DNA from: Aliarcobacter cryaerophilus
GTDB lineage: Bacteria > Campylobacterota > Campylobacteria > Campylobacterales > Arcobacteraceae
Assembly (NCBI RefSeq): GCF_014352935.1
Contig: NZ_CP060694.1
Coordinates: forward strand, 310,001 to 374,000
Length of the DNA: 64,000 nucleotides
Direction: 5' to 3'
Shown: positions 20,543 through 30,246 of the stretch, piece by piece
Position numbering within the stretch: the stretch's first letter is position 1
Layout of the letters: every line of letters begins with the position of its first letter
Program-made: the position numbers and the translations under genes
The notes under the pieces: model-generated
What the model was told of the DNA's origin: nothing
Database searches by the model: none
The model's input: only the letters and a program-made list of their open reading frames with translations

Positions 20543-21574
20543 ATGGCAGGATTATTCGATTTAGAGTTTCATGAAAAAAAGATTAAAAAGTATCAACCAA
20601 TATTAGCTAAACTTGATCTTGTGATAGATTGGGAGATGTTTAGAGAAACAATAGAAAAAGCTTTATATGTTGAACCCAAAGGTGCTGGTGGAAGACCACC
20701 ATTTGATAAAATAATGATGTTTAAAATCTTAATCTTGCAAAAATACTATAACCTCTCTGATGAACAAACAGAGTTTCAGATAAATGATAGAACATCATTT
20801 AAACAATTTTTAGGATTAAAAATTGGTGATACTATTCCTGATGAAAAAACTATATGGCACTTTAAAGAGCAATTAGCAAATAAAGATTTATCTAAAAGCT
20901 TATTTGAAATGTTTGTTGTAGCTTTGATGGATAAAGGAATTATAGCTAAAGAGGGAAGTATTGTAGATGCGACATTTGTAGATGTTCCAAAACAAAGAAA
21001 TTCTAAAGAGGATAATGCAGATATTAAAAAAGGTGCAGTGCCGTTAAAGTTTGGTAAAAAAGATAAGAATGGTAAACGATCCAAACTATGCCAAAAAGAT
21101 ACCGATGCAAGATGGATGACCAAATCAGGTGAAAAACACTTTGGATTTAAAGATCATATCAATGCAGATGAGAAAACAAAGCTCATTACCAAATATTCTG
21201 TAACCAGTGCAGCACCTCATGATTCAACAGAGATTGAAAATATAGTTGATGAAACAGACAATAGGCTTCATGCTGATAGTGCATACAGAAGTAAAGAGAT
21301 AGAAGAACACCTTAAAGCCATTGAATGCGAAAGCTTTGTCCATGAAAAAGGCTATAGAGGTAGTCCTCTTACAGAACAACAAAAAGAATCAAATAACAAA
21401 AAATCAAAAATCAGAGCAAGAGTAGAACATATCTTTGGATTTATGACAAACTCTATGAATAATGCTCTGTATATGAGATCAATAGGAATAAAGAGGATCA
21501 AAGAATTACTTAACTTAACCTATAACCTCTTTAGATTTGAACAGCTAATAAGATTAGAAAAAGTGAAAATATAG
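20543..21574 (+). CDS. IS5-family transposase
   Basis: 343 aa DDE transposase that cuts and joins the ends of its own element. It has an N-terminal DUF772-type domain (GGRPPFDKIMMFKILILQK, about 50-68) and a catalytic core. The expected acidic triad is Asp in GSIVDATF, Asp in LHADSAY and Glu in RARVEHIFG. Length is normal for the group and no frameshift is seen. The ATG follows AAAGG by 7 bases. Confidence 0.9.
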   Translation: MAGLFDLEFHEKKIKKYQPILAKLDLVIDWEMFRETIEKALYVEPKGAGGRPPFDKIMMFKILILQKYYNLSDEQTEFQINDRTSFKQFLGLKIGDTIPDEKTIWHFKEQLANKDLSKSLFEMFVVALMDKGIIAKEGSIVDATFVDVPKQRNSKEDNADIKKGAVPLKFGKKDKNGKRSKLCQKDTDARWMTKSGEKHFGFKDHINADEKTKLITKYSVTSAAPHDSTEIENIVDETDNRLHADSAYRSKEIEEHLKAIECESFVHEKGYRGSPLTEQQKESNNKKSKIRARVEHIFGFMTNSMNNALYMRSIGIKRIKELLNLTYNLFRFEQLIRLEKVKI

Positions 21575-21708
21575 GAAAATGGATATAAATCCATAAAAAT
21601 AGTAAAAATAGAGGGGGATTTTCACAGAGTTTCTAAAAAATTTCAGCTAAAATTGAGCTAAGATTTTAAAAAAATCAAGAAAATGAAAAGTTGGACGTTC
21701 TAAAAGAT

Positions 21709-21724
21709 GTTTTTAGAGGTTCCC
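21709..21724 (-). repeat. Right terminal inverted repeat of the IS
   Basis: GTTTTTAGAGGTTCCC, complementary to the left end with one mismatch and followed by TTAA. Confidence 0.8.
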
Positions 21725-21813
21725 TTAAGTTAATTGAAAATAATCATATTATCTCTTTTTTCATTTTTAATAAACTATATTATAATAAAAGCTAAAGCCA
21801 AATTTTTTTTAGA

Positions 21814-21819
21814 TATAAT
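21814..21819 (+). promoter_or_regulatory. -10 box of the eno operon
   Basis: TTTTTTTTAGATATAATCTTGC lies about 33 bases upstream of the eno GTG and outside the IS, so native transcription of eno looks preserved. Confidence 0.55.
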
Positions 21820-21851
21820 CTTGCTAAAATATTCAAAACTAGGAGACCCAA

Positions 21852-23132
21852 GTGGTATTTATTGATAATGTTTATGCTGACGAAGTGATGGATTCAAGAG
21901 GAAATCCAACTGTTAGAGCAACTGTAATTTTAAGTGATGGTACGAAAGCGAATGCTATAGTTCCAAGTGGTGCAAGCACAGGAAAAAGAGAAGCTTTGGA
22001 ATTAAGAGATGCAGATAGCAGATTTTTAGGTAAAGGTGTTTTAAAAGCTGTTGAAAATGTAAATACTAGAATTGCTGATGAGCTAATTGGACAAAGTCCA
22101 TTTAATCAAGCAGAAGTTGATGCAATTATGAAAGAACTAGATGGAACACATAACTACTCTAATCTTGGAGCAAATGCTGTTTTAGGTGTTTCTATGGCAG
22201 TTGCAAGAGCAGCATCTACTTCATTAAATATGCCATTATATAGATATTTAGGTGGAGCAAATGCTATGACTATGCCAGTTCCAATGTTTAATATTATAAA
22301 TGGTGGAGAGCATGCAAATAACTCTGTAGATTTCCAAGAGTATATGATTATGCCAACAGGTTTTGAAAACTTCAACGAAGGTTTAAGAGCAGTTGCAGAG
22401 ATTTATCAACACCTTAAAAAAATTATTGATGCAATGGGTGAAAGTACAGCAGTTGGTGATGAGGGTGGATTTGCTCCAAATTTAAAATCAAATGAAGAAC
22501 CAATTTCAGTTATTATGAGTGCAATTGAAAAAGCTGGATATAAAGCTGGAGAGCAAATCTCTATTGCTCTTGATGTTGCAGCTTCTGAATTAATCGATGA
22601 AAAAACAAAAAAATATGTTTTAAAAGGTGAAAATAGAGAATTAACTTCAGCACAGCTTGTTGATTATTATGCTGATTTATGTTCTAAATATCCAATTGTT
22701 TCAATTGAAGATGGTTTAAGTGAAGATGATTGGGATGGATGGAAAATTTTAACTGAAAAACTTGGAAACAAAGTTCAATTAGTTGGAGATGATCTATTTG
22801 TTACAAATGCATCTATTGTTGCTGAAGGTATTAAAAAGGGTATTGCAAATGCAGTATTAATCAAACCAAATCAAATTGGAAGTGTAAGTGAAACAATGCA
22901 AACAATCAGACTTGCACAAAGAAATAACTACAATTGTATTATGAGTCACAGAAGTGGAGAGAGTGAAGATGCATTTATTGCTGATTTTGCTGTTGCTTTA
23001 AATTGTGGACAAATCAAAACTGGAAGCACAGCAAGAAGTGATAGAATCGCAAAATATAATAGACTTCTTGAAATTGGAACAGAAATTGGCTATAGTGAAT
23101 ATTTAGGGAAACAACCTTTCTCTAAAAAATAA
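21852..23132 (+). CDS. eno: Enolase
   Basis: 426 aa, full length. It converts 2-phosphoglycerate to phosphoenolpyruvate. The [16 protein letters not shown] motif (about 37-52), the general acid/base Glu of [22 protein letters not shown], the catalytic Lys of LIKPNQIG and [10 protein letters not shown] are all present. Translation starts at GTG with AGGAG 8 bases before it; no ATG fits. An FtsB-like gene overlaps its stop by one base, an arrangement also common in related genomes. Confidence 0.97.
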   Translation: MVFIDNVYADEVMDSRGNPTVRATVILSDGTKANAIVPSGASTGKREALELRDADSRFLGKGVLKAVENVNTRIADELIGQSPFNQAEVDAIMKELDGTHNYSNLGANAVLGVSMAVARAASTSLNMPLYRYLGGANAMTMPVPMFNIINGGEHANNSVDFQEYMIMPTGFENFNEGLRAVAEIYQHLKKIIDAMGESTAVGDEGGFAPNLKSNEEPISVIMSAIEKAGYKAGEQISIALDVAASELIDEKTKKYVLKGENRELTSAQLVDYYADLCSKYPIVSIEDGLSEDDWDGWKILTEKLGNKVQLVGDDLFVTNASIVAEGIKKGIANAVLIKPNQIGSVSETMQTIRLAQRNNYNCIMSHRSGESEDAFIADFAVALNCGQIKTGSTARSDRIAKYNRLLEIGTEIGYSEYLGKQPFSKK

Positions 23133-23374
23133 TGTCTAATAAAAAAAGTAATATTTTTGGATTTATGCTAGTAGTGATTTTTTCACTACTAGCTACTGTT
23201 TATTTTGCTTATCATTGGGTGAATCTTCTTTTTGGAGATAATTCAATACAAGTTTATAACTCTTTAAAGCATAAAAAAGAGTACTTAGAAGATGAAATTT
23301 CGAGATTGCAAAAAGAGAATGCTTATTTGCAAAAAGAGTATTTTGAATTAAAAAATTTGGAGCCAGAAGAATGA
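23132..23374 (+). CDS. FtsB/DivIC-like septum formation initiator
   Basis: 80 aa. A short cytoplasmic N-terminus, one membrane segment (about 10-32) and a coiled coil (about 43-75) give the typical layout of FtsB/DivIC, the small bitopic divisome proteins. Its start overlaps the eno stop by one base (TAATG), and it overlaps the next gene by four bases (ATGA), so the three are translationally coupled. Assignment rests on layout and gene order, as the family is weakly conserved. Confidence 0.7.
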   Translation: MSNKKSNIFGFMLVVIFSLLATVYFAYHWVNLLFGDNSIQVYNSLKHKKEYLEDEISRLQKENAYLQKEYFELKNLEPEE

Positions 23375-24111
23375 AAAAAGTAATTTTAGGAATATCTATA
23401 ATATTTTGTGTAACACTTAGTGGTAGAGATAACCCATTTGCAAAATACGAAGAAGAGACAGGAAAAATGTATGAGTTAAATGAAACTCCAAAAACTGTTG
23501 AAGAGATTCAAGAGGCACAGTATATTCAAAAAATACAAAATCAAATCAATTCTCAAAGTGAACCAGTATCATCTACACCTAAAGCTAATGTACAAAAAGC
23601 ACCAGAAAAAACTTATACTAAAAAAGAGTTAGAAGCTATTGTTCAAAAAGCAAATAAACAAAATGAACAAAAAACTAAAGAGATTGTAAAAAAAGAGCTT
23701 GCAAATGTTAAAAAAGAGCCAGAGCAGGTAATTTACGTAAAGCCAAGAGCTGATGTAGATAGCAATAAAACAAGTACTACTGTAAATCCTAGTTCAAATT
23801 CATTAAAACAAAAAAACATTTTGCCATTTTTAAATATTGAAAATAGTGATAATGAGTTGATTATACGAAGTGAACATAAAATGTTTAAAAAATTTTCTAT
23901 AGATAAAGAGAATAAATTAGCTTTTGATTATAAAGCTAAAGTAAATTTTAATACAAAAAAAGAGATTTTATCAGGAAGCAATTTTAAGAATATTACAGTT
24001 GGAAATCATCAAAAAGGTGGTTATTATAGAGTTGCTGTTGAGCTTGGTTCTAAAGTATCAAAGTATAGTGTTGATGTTAATGACAAAGAGATTGTAATTA
24101 AATTAAAATAG
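23371..24111 (+). CDS. AMIN-domain periplasmic protein
   Basis: 246 aa. An N-terminal signal peptide (MKKVILGISIIFCVTLSG) is followed by a low-complexity Lys/Glu/Gln linker (about 40-140) and a C-terminal beta-rich domain of about 95 residues. That domain resembles AMIN, a peptidoglycan- or septum-targeting module (IIRSEHKMFKKFSI, YRVAVELGSKVSKYSV). Coupled behind the FtsB-like gene, it probably acts in the cell envelope or at the septum. The exact role is unknown. Confidence 0.65.
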   Translation: MKKVILGISIIFCVTLSGRDNPFAKYEEETGKMYELNETPKTVEEIQEAQYIQKIQNQINSQSEPVSSTPKANVQKAPEKTYTKKELEAIVQKANKQNEQKTKEIVKKELANVKKEPEQVIYVKPRADVDSNKTSTTVNPSSNSLKQKNILPFLNIENSDNELIIRSEHKMFKKFSIDKENKLAFDYKAKVNFNTKKEILSGSNFKNITVGNHQKGGYYRVAVELGSKVSKYSVDVNDKEIVIKLK

Positions 24112-24133
24112 TTTTTTTTAATTTATATTTATT

Positions 24134-24160
24134 AAAAGAGAAGATTATATCTTCTCTTTT
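24134..24160. terminator. Bidirectional terminator between the AMIN and MFS genes
   Basis: AAAAGAGAAGA pairs perfectly with TCTTCTCTTTT over a short loop, overlapping the stop of the minus-strand transporter gene. On the minus strand it is followed by an AT-rich run. Confidence 0.55.
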
Positions 24161-25299
24161 GAATATTTTATATAAAAAAGCATACATAACAAAAGTCCAA
24201 AAAATGCCATAAAAGCACCAACTAGTGCAGGATATTCAAAACCTAATCCATACAAAAGTGGAATTCCTCCAAATAAAGCTCCTAAAGAGTTTGCTACATT
24301 AAAAGCAGCTTGCATAAAAGCAGCTCCTAGCATTTCAGAGTTTTTTGCACTTTTAACCATTACCATATTTATTGGAGTCCCCACACTCATAGCAAAAACA
24401 CCACAAATAAAAGTTAAAATAATAGATAAAATCTTATTTTCAGATAAGAAAAATACCAAGATTAAAAAAATTACCATAAAACTTAAAAGATAAATAGCTA
24501 CTTTTATAGGGTCTTTTTTATCTGCTAAATATCCACCTAAAATATTTCCAGCAACCATTCCAACTCCAGCAACAAGCATCAAATAAGAAATTGAACTAGG
24601 AGGAAATTTTGAAACATTGATTAAAAGAGGTGCAATATAACTAAACCATGCAAAAAGTCCTCCAAATCCAATAGCAACTATTAAAATAATATGCCAAGCT
24701 TTAAAAGTGAGAAAAAACTCTATCTCCTCTTTAAAAGTTACTGTTTTAAGTGATTTTAGTTTTGGCATAAATTTGATTAGAGCTAAAATAGTAAATATAC
24801 CTAAAAGTGAAACAATTAAAAAAGCCCATTTGTAGCTAGTATTGTGTCCTATATATGTTAAAAATGGTACCAATAATAAAATTGCTAATGTAAGACCTGT
24901 AAACATAGAAGAGACTGCTTGAGCTTCTTTATCCTTTTTTGATAACTTTATTGCAACAATTGTTCCAACTCCAAAAAAAGCACCATGAGGAAGACCTGCA
25001 AGAAATCTTGACATTAAAAGAGTATTGTAATCAGGAGCAATTATAGATAAAGCATTAAATAGAGTAAATAAAATCATATAAACTATTAAAATATTTTTTG
25101 GTGGAAATTTTGAACTTAAAGCTACTAAGATTGGAGCTCCAACTACAACACCAAAAGCATAAGCAGATATTAAATGTCCAGCAATTGGAATAGAAACTCC
25201 TAAATCTTTTGCAACATCTGGTAAAAGACCCATAATAATAAATTCAGTTGTTCCAATAGCTAATCCACCTAGAGCAAGAGGAAAGATTTGTTTTGTCAT
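24145..25299 (-). CDS. MFS transporter, AraJ/YdhP-like
   Basis: 384 aa with about 12 hydrophobic segments, a drug/sugar proton antiporter type of the AraJ/YdhP group (LALGGLAIGTTEFIIMGLLP near the start, RFLAGLPHGAFFGVG near 100). The ATG at 25297-25299 is preferred because it overlaps the upstream hydrolase stop in an ATGA coupling; an in-frame TTG 15 bases upstream gives a slightly longer form. Substrate unknown. Coupling to an alpha/beta hydrolase suggests the pair handles one small molecule. Confidence 0.8.
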   Translation of the reverse strand: MTKQIFPLALGGLAIGTTEFIIMGLLPDVAKDLGVSIPIAGHLISAYAFGVVVGAPILVALSSKFPPKNILIVYMILFTLFNALSIIAPDYNTLLMSRFLAGLPHGAFFGVGTIVAIKLSKKDKEAQAVSSMFTGLTLAILLLVPFLTYIGHNTSYKWAFLIVSLLGIFTILALIKFMPKLKSLKTVTFKEEIEFFLTFKAWHIILIVAIGFGGLFAWFSYIAPLLINVSKFPPSSISYLMLVAGVGMVAGNILGGYLADKKDPIKVAIYLLSFMVIFLILVFFLSENKILSIILTFICGVFAMSVGTPINMVMVKSAKNSEMLGAAFMQAAFNVANSLGALFGGIPLLYGLGFEYPALVGAFMAFFGLLLCMLFYIKYSKEKI

Positions 25300-26060
25300 A
25301 GATTCTTTACCCAAAATTCAATTTTTGAAGCAAAAAGAACTGGAGACTCAATCATAGGATAGTGTCCCGCCTCTTCAAATTCTATAATCTCAACATCGTT
25401 AAACTCTTCAAAATATTTTGCTACTTCATTTTTTGAGAAAACTGGAAAATCATATTTTCCAGTGATGATTTTAATAGGGATATTAATTTCAAGCTTTTCA
25501 AAATTACTTTCATAATCTATATTTAAATACATATTCATATAAGAAATTCTAGCTTCTAAAATAGAAGAGTTGTAAGCTAAATTTATACGATAATCTTTCC
25601 AAATTTGATTATATCTTTTGCTAGATTGTTCTACTATATCTTCTATTTTACCACTGTTTATTTCCATTTGAGTTAATAAATTATCTTTAGCCTTTTGTGT
25701 ACTTTTTACTCCTTTATAAGATATTGGAGTTAGTAAAATGAGTTTTTTAACTCTTTTATCTTTTGAAGTTATATGTTGAGCTATCATTGAAGACATAGAG
25801 TGAGCTACTAAAACATAATCAGTCAATTTTAAATTTGTTACTAAATTTATTACATCGTTTACAGCTTCATCTAAATTATATTTTCCTAAAATATTTTTTG
25901 ATAATCCATATCCTCTTAAATCAACCATTAAAATTGTAAAAAGATTTTTATCAAAGTAGATTAAACAATTTTCATAATTTGTACAATCGCCCATTAATTC
26001 ATGTAAGAAAATAAGTTTTTTTTCACCATTTCCAAATTTTTTGTAGTTTAATATTGTCAT
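25296..26060 (-). CDS. Alpha/beta hydrolase
   Basis: 254 aa of the alpha/beta-hydrolase fold. HELMGDCTNYENCL (about 20) supplies the oxyanion region, VDLRGYGLS follows, the Ser of the nucleophile elbow is in VAHSMSSM (about 95) and the catalytic His is in EAGHYPMIES near the C-terminus. The elbow reads A-H-S-M-S instead of the usual G-x-S-x-G, which is atypical. The substrate cannot be inferred. First gene of a two-gene unit with the MFS transporter. Confidence 0.75.
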   Translation of the reverse strand: MTILNYKKFGNGEKKLIFLHELMGDCTNYENCLIYFDKNLFTILMVDLRGYGLSKNILGKYNLDEAVNDVINLVTNLKLTDYVLVAHSMSSMIAQHITSKDKRVKKLILLTPISYKGVKSTQKAKDNLLTQMEINSGKIEDIVEQSSKRYNQIWKDYRINLAYNSSILEARISYMNMYLNIDYESNFEKLEINIPIKIITGKYDFPVFSKNEVAKYFEEFNDVEIIEFEEAGHYPMIESPVLFASKIEFWVKNL

Positions 26061-26136
26061 TATTTTTGCCTTTAAAAAAAAATTCTAGTATAAAATTGAT
26101 AATAATGTAATAAAGAAAATTTTAAGAGCATTTAGG

Positions 26137-26142
26137 TATAAT
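26137..26142 (+). promoter_or_regulatory. -10 box of the rpsL-rpsG-fusA operon
   Basis: GCATTTAGGTATAATGCAAAAC lies about 130 bases before rpsL. The intervening leader can form CTTCAAAGTATTTTGAAG and other short hairpins, which could regulate the operon. Confidence 0.5.
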
Positions 26143-26270
26143 GCAAAACTTTTTTAGAAAACACTACAACAGTTTCCTAGAATGGTAGTATCGCTTCAAA
26201 GTATTTTGAAGATTACGAGAAGCATGAGTGGGGCTATAACTACTCAAACCAAATATTATAAAGGAAAGAA

Positions 26271-26651
26271 ATGCCTACAATACAACAGCTTGTAAGAAAA
26301 GAGCGAAAAAAAGTGGTTGAGAAATCAAAATCTCCAGCACTTAAAAAATGTCCACAAAGAAGAGGAGTATGTACAAGAGTATATACAACAACTCCAAAAA
26401 AACCTAACTCGGCTTTAAGAAAAGTTGCAAAAGTTAGATTAACAACTGGATTTGAAGTTATTTCATACATCGGTGGAGAGGGACATAACCTTCAAGAACA
26501 CTCAATTGTGTTAGTAAGAGGGGGAAGAGTAAAAGATTTACCTGGGGTTAAATACCACATTGTAAGAGGTGCGTTAGATTCAGCTGGTGTAAATAACAGA
26601 ACTGTATCTAGATCTAAGTATGGTACAAAAAGACCAAAAGCTAAAAAATAA
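26271..26651 (+). CDS. rpsL: 30S ribosomal protein S12
   Basis: 126 aa, full length. It lies at the decoding centre of the 30S subunit. The [11 protein letters not shown] loop has Lys at the position where substitutions give streptomycin resistance in other bacteria, so the wild-type state is seen. [12 protein letters not shown] and the basic C-terminus are typical. AAAGGAAAG precedes the ATG. First gene of the str-type operon rpsL-rpsG-fusA. Confidence 0.98.
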   Translation: MPTIQQLVRKERKKVVEKSKSPALKKCPQRRGVCTRVYTTTPKKPNSALRKVAKVRLTTGFEVISYIGGEGHNLQEHSIVLVRGGRVKDLPGVKYHIVRGALDSAGVNNRTVSRSKYGTKRPKAKK

Positions 26652-26663
26652 GTAGAAGGATAG

Positions 26664-27134
<471 letters not shown>

Positions 27135-27145
27135 GATAAATAATT

Positions 27146-29254
27146 ATGGCAAGAAAAGTACCTTTAAACAGAGTTAGAAATATTGGTATTGCTGCACACA
27201 TTGATGCAGGAAAAACTACAAGTACAGAGAGAATTTTATTCTATACAGGAGTTTCTCACAAAATTGGAGAAGTTCATGAAGGTGCTGCAACAATGGACTG
27301 GATGGAGCAAGAGCAAGAAAGAGGTATTACTATTACTTCTGCTGCTACTACTTGTTTCTGGACACACCCAAAAACAAATGAGCAACTACAAATAAATATC
27401 ATTGACACTCCAGGTCACGTTGACTTTACAATTGAAGTTGAGAGATCTATGAGGGTTCTTGATGGTGCTGTTGCAGTATTTTGTTCAGTTGGAGGGGTTC
27501 AACCACAGTCTGAAACTGTTTGGAGACAAGCAAATAAGTATGGAGTTCCAAGAATTATCTATGTAAATAAAATGGATAGAACAGGTGCAAACTTCTTTAA
27601 TGTTATGAATCAAGTAAGAGATAGATTAAAAGCTAATCCAGTTCCACTTCAAATTCCAATTGGTGCAGAAGACCAATTTAGAGGAATGGTTGATTTAGTA
27701 AAAATGAAAGCTTATACATATAATCTGGATGCACAAGCTGGAGAGATGTATAAAATTGAAGAAATTCCTGCTGATTTAGTTGATACTGCTAATGAATATA
27801 GAGAAAAATTAGTTGAAGCTGCTGCTGAGTCAAGTGATGAGTTAATGGATAAATACTTAGGTGGTGAGGAATTAACTGAAGAAGAGATTACTTCTGGAAT
27901 CAAAAAAAGATGTTTAGCTATGGAAGTAACTCCAATGGTTTGTGGAACATCATTTAAAAATAAAGGTATTCAACCACTTCTTGATGCTGTTGCTATGTAT
28001 TTACCAGCTCCAACTGAAGTTGCTGATATCAAAGGTGAGACTCAAGATGGTGAAGCTGTAATTGTTCCTTCAACTGATAAAGGTGAAGTTGCTGCTCTTG
28101 CATTTAAAATTATGACTGACCCGTTTGTTGGGCAATTAACATTTACAAGAATTTATAGAGGAATTTTAGAGTCTGGAACTTATGTATTAAACTCTACAAA
28201 AATGAAAAAAGAGAGAATCGGAAGATTACTTAAAATGCATGCAAACTCAAGAGAAGAAGTTAAAGAACTTTATGCTGGAGAAATTGGTGCAGTTGTTGGT
28301 CTTAAAGATACAATTACAGGTGATACTTTAGCTTCTGAAAAAGATCCAGTTATTCTAGAAAGAATGGATTTTCCAGAACCAGTTATCAGCGTTGCTGTTG
28401 AGCCAAAAACAAAAGCTGACCAAGAAAAAATGGGTATTGCTTTAGGAAAACTTGCTGAAGAAGATCCATCATTTAGAGTATGGACTGATGAAGAAACTGG
28501 ACAAACTATTATTGCTGGAATGGGTGAGTTACACCTTGAAATTCTTGTAGATAGAATGAAAAGAGAGTTTAAAGTTGAAGCTGAAGTAGGTGCTCCACAA
28601 GTTGCATATAGAGAGACTATTAGAAATGCTGTTAAGCAAGAGTATAAATATGCAAAACAATCTGGAGGTAAAGGTCAATATGGACATGTTTACTTAGAGA
28701 TTAAACCAATGCCAGCAGGTAGCGAACCTACATTTAAGTTTAATAATGAAATTAAAGGTGGGGTTGTACCAAAAGAGTATATTCCAGCTGTTGAAAAAGG
28801 TGCATTTGAAGCTATGCAAGGTGGTATTCTTGCAGGTTATCCAATGGTTGATATTGAAGTTACTCTTTATGATGGAAGTTATCACGAAGTGGATTCATCT
28901 GAGATGGCGTTTAAATTAGCTGCTTCAATGGGATTCAAACAAGGTTGTAGAAGTGCAGCTGCTGGTGCAGTTTTACTTGAGCCAATTATGAAAGTTGAAA
29001 TAGAGACTCCTGAAGATTATATGGGAGATGTTATTGGAGATTGTAATAAAAGAAGAGGACAAGTTCAATCTATGGATGATAGAGCTGGTATCAAACTTGT
29101 TACGGCAATGATTCCATTATCTGAAATGTTCGGATATTCAACAGATTTAAGATCTATGTCTCAAGGAAGAGCAACATATTCTATGATATTTGACTCTTAC
29201 CAAGAAGTTCCTAGAAATGTATCTGAAGAGATAATGAAAAAAAGAAACGGTTAA
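27146..29254 (+). CDS. fusA: Elongation factor G
   Basis: 702 aa translocation GTPase. G1 is [10 protein letters not shown]2 lies in [13 protein letters not shown]3 is DTPGHVDF and G4 is NKMDRTGA. Domains II-V follow to the end, including [15 protein letters not shown]. Length and all motifs are normal. The tuf gene is not downstream as it is in enterobacteria; a terminator follows. Confidence 0.98.
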   Translation: MARKVPLNRVRNIGIAAHIDAGKTTSTERILFYTGVSHKIGEVHEGAATMDWMEQEQERGITITSAATTCFWTHPKTNEQLQINIIDTPGHVDFTIEVERSMRVLDGAVAVFCSVGGVQPQSETVWRQANKYGVPRIIYVNKMDRTGANFFNVMNQVRDRLKANPVPLQIPIGAEDQFRGMVDLVKMKAYTYNLDAQAGEMYKIEEIPADLVDTANEYREKLVEAAAESSDELMDKYLGGEELTEEEITSGIKKRCLAMEVTPMVCGTSFKNKGIQPLLDAVAMYLPAPTEVADIKGETQDGEAVIVPSTDKGEVAALAFKIMTDPFVGQLTFTRIYRGILESGTYVLNSTKMKKERIGRLLKMHANSREEVKELYAGEIGAVVGLKDTITGDTLASEKDPVILERMDFPEPVISVAVEPKTKADQEKMGIALGKLAEEDPSFRVWTDEETGQTIIAGMGELHLEILVDRMKREFKVEAEVGAPQVAYRETIRNAVKQEYKYAKQSGGKGQYGHVYLEIKPMPAGSEPTFKFNNEIKGGVVPKEYIPAVEKGAFEAMQGGILAGYPMVDIEVTLYDGSYHEVDSSEMAFKLAASMGFKQGCRSAAAGAVLLEPIMKVEIETPEDYMGDVIGDCNKRRGQVQSMDDRAGIKLVTAMIPLSEMFGYSTDLRSMSQGRATYSMIFDSYQEVPRNVSEEIMKKRNG

Positions 29255-29273
29255 TCCATTTTAGATTTTTATT

Positions 29274-29306
29274 AAAAAGGGATGTGCTTTTGCATATCCC
29301 TTTTTT
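29274..29306 (+). terminator. Terminator of rpsL-rpsG-fusA
   Basis: AAAAAGGGATGTGC pairs with GCATATCCCTTTTT (one G-U) over a four-base loop, followed by TTATTAG. It lies 20 bases past the fusA stop. Confidence 0.8.
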
Positions 29307-29377
29307 TATTAGTTTTATATGAGTAATTTACTACAATTGCAAATTATTTATATAAAATTAAAAATAAAAGATTTAAA

Positions 29378-30244
29378 TTGAGATTAGATAGAAGCTATAA
29401 ATTACTAAAAAAGATTGAAAATATTGGAATTATTTTAAAACCAAATAGTCCAGAATTAAAAGATGCATACTTAAAAATAAAAAATCTTTTTGAAAATAAA
29501 AATATAAATATTTTTCTTGAAGAACAATCAGCAAAAATGATAGATGATAGTGGCTTCTCTTTTGAAGATTTGTGTTCAAAAGTCGATTTTTTAGTAAGTG
29601 TTGGTGGAGATGGTACTCTTTTAGGAGTTGTAAGAAGAGCCTTTAAGTATGAGTTACCGGTACTTGGTATTAATTTAGGAACTTTAGGATTTTTAACTGA
29701 TTTAAATATGAATCAACTTCCAGAGTTTATTGAAGATTTATTAAAGAATAATTATAAGATTAATCAAAGAATGATAATTAAAGGTTCAATAAAAAGTAAA
29801 AAATTTATAGCTTTTAATGATATTGTAATTTCTAGAAAAAATTTATCATCAATGTTAGAAGTTAAAGCAAAAATAGATGGAAAAGCTTTTAATACATATT
29901 TTGGTGATGGTTTGATTGTATCAACTCCAAGTGGCTCAACAGCTTACAACCTATCTGTTGGAGGACCAATAGTTTACCCATTAACTGAAGCTTTTATCAT
30001 AACTCCTATAGCTCCGCATTCACTTACTCAAAGACCAATAGTTGTACCAGCTGATTTTGAAATAGAGTTTAAAGTTACACAAGATAGTGGAGCTGTTGTT
30101 ATAATTGATGGTCAAGAGTTGTATGATTTAGAAAAAGATGAAATAATAAAAATAAAGATTGCTACAAAAAAAGCAAAAATGCTTCATAGAAGTAGTAGAG
30201 ATTTTTTTAAAGTTTTAAGTGAAAAACTAAGATGGGGTAACTAA
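29378..30244 (+). CDS. nadK: NAD kinase
   Basis: 288 aa. It phosphorylates NAD to NADP. GGDGTLLGVVRR (about 74-85), the FNDIVISR region and TPSGSTAYNLSVGGP are the conserved ATP/NAD-binding motifs. The likely start is TTG at 29378, since no ATG fits the N-terminal family pattern, and its ribosome site is weak. recN follows after 2 bases, an arrangement shared with many bacteria. Confidence 0.93.
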   Translation: MRLDRSYKLLKKIENIGIILKPNSPELKDAYLKIKNLFENKNINIFLEEQSAKMIDDSGFSFEDLCSKVDFLVSVGGDGTLLGVVRRAFKYELPVLGINLGTLGFLTDLNMNQLPEFIEDLLKNNYKINQRMIIKGSIKSKKFIAFNDIVISRKNLSSMLEVKAKIDGKAFNTYFGDGLIVSTPSGSTAYNLSVGGPIVYPLTEAFIITPIAPHSLTQRPIVVPADFEIEFKVTQDSGAVVIIDGQELYDLEKDEIIKIKIATKKAKMLHRSSRDFFKVLSEKLRWGN

Positions 30245-30246
30245 AA

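Larger units (their letters stand above)
20455..21724 (+). mobile_element. IS5-family insertion sequence, complete
   Basis: 1,270 bp bounded by 16-bp terminal inverted repeats that differ at one position (GGGCACCTCTAAAAAC left, GGGAACCTCTAAAAAC right). It is flanked on both sides by TTAA (20451-20454 and 21725-21728), a 4-bp target duplication that fits the YTAR target of IS5 elements. It holds one full-length transposase and appears intact. It landed between the rRNA operon terminator and the eno promoter and seems to break no gene. Confidence 0.85.

Noticed and set aside
26182-26293. Short leader frame running from the rpsL leader into rpsL in another frame
   Set aside because: No convincing ribosome site and unremarkable sequence; more likely a chance frame over leader hairpins.
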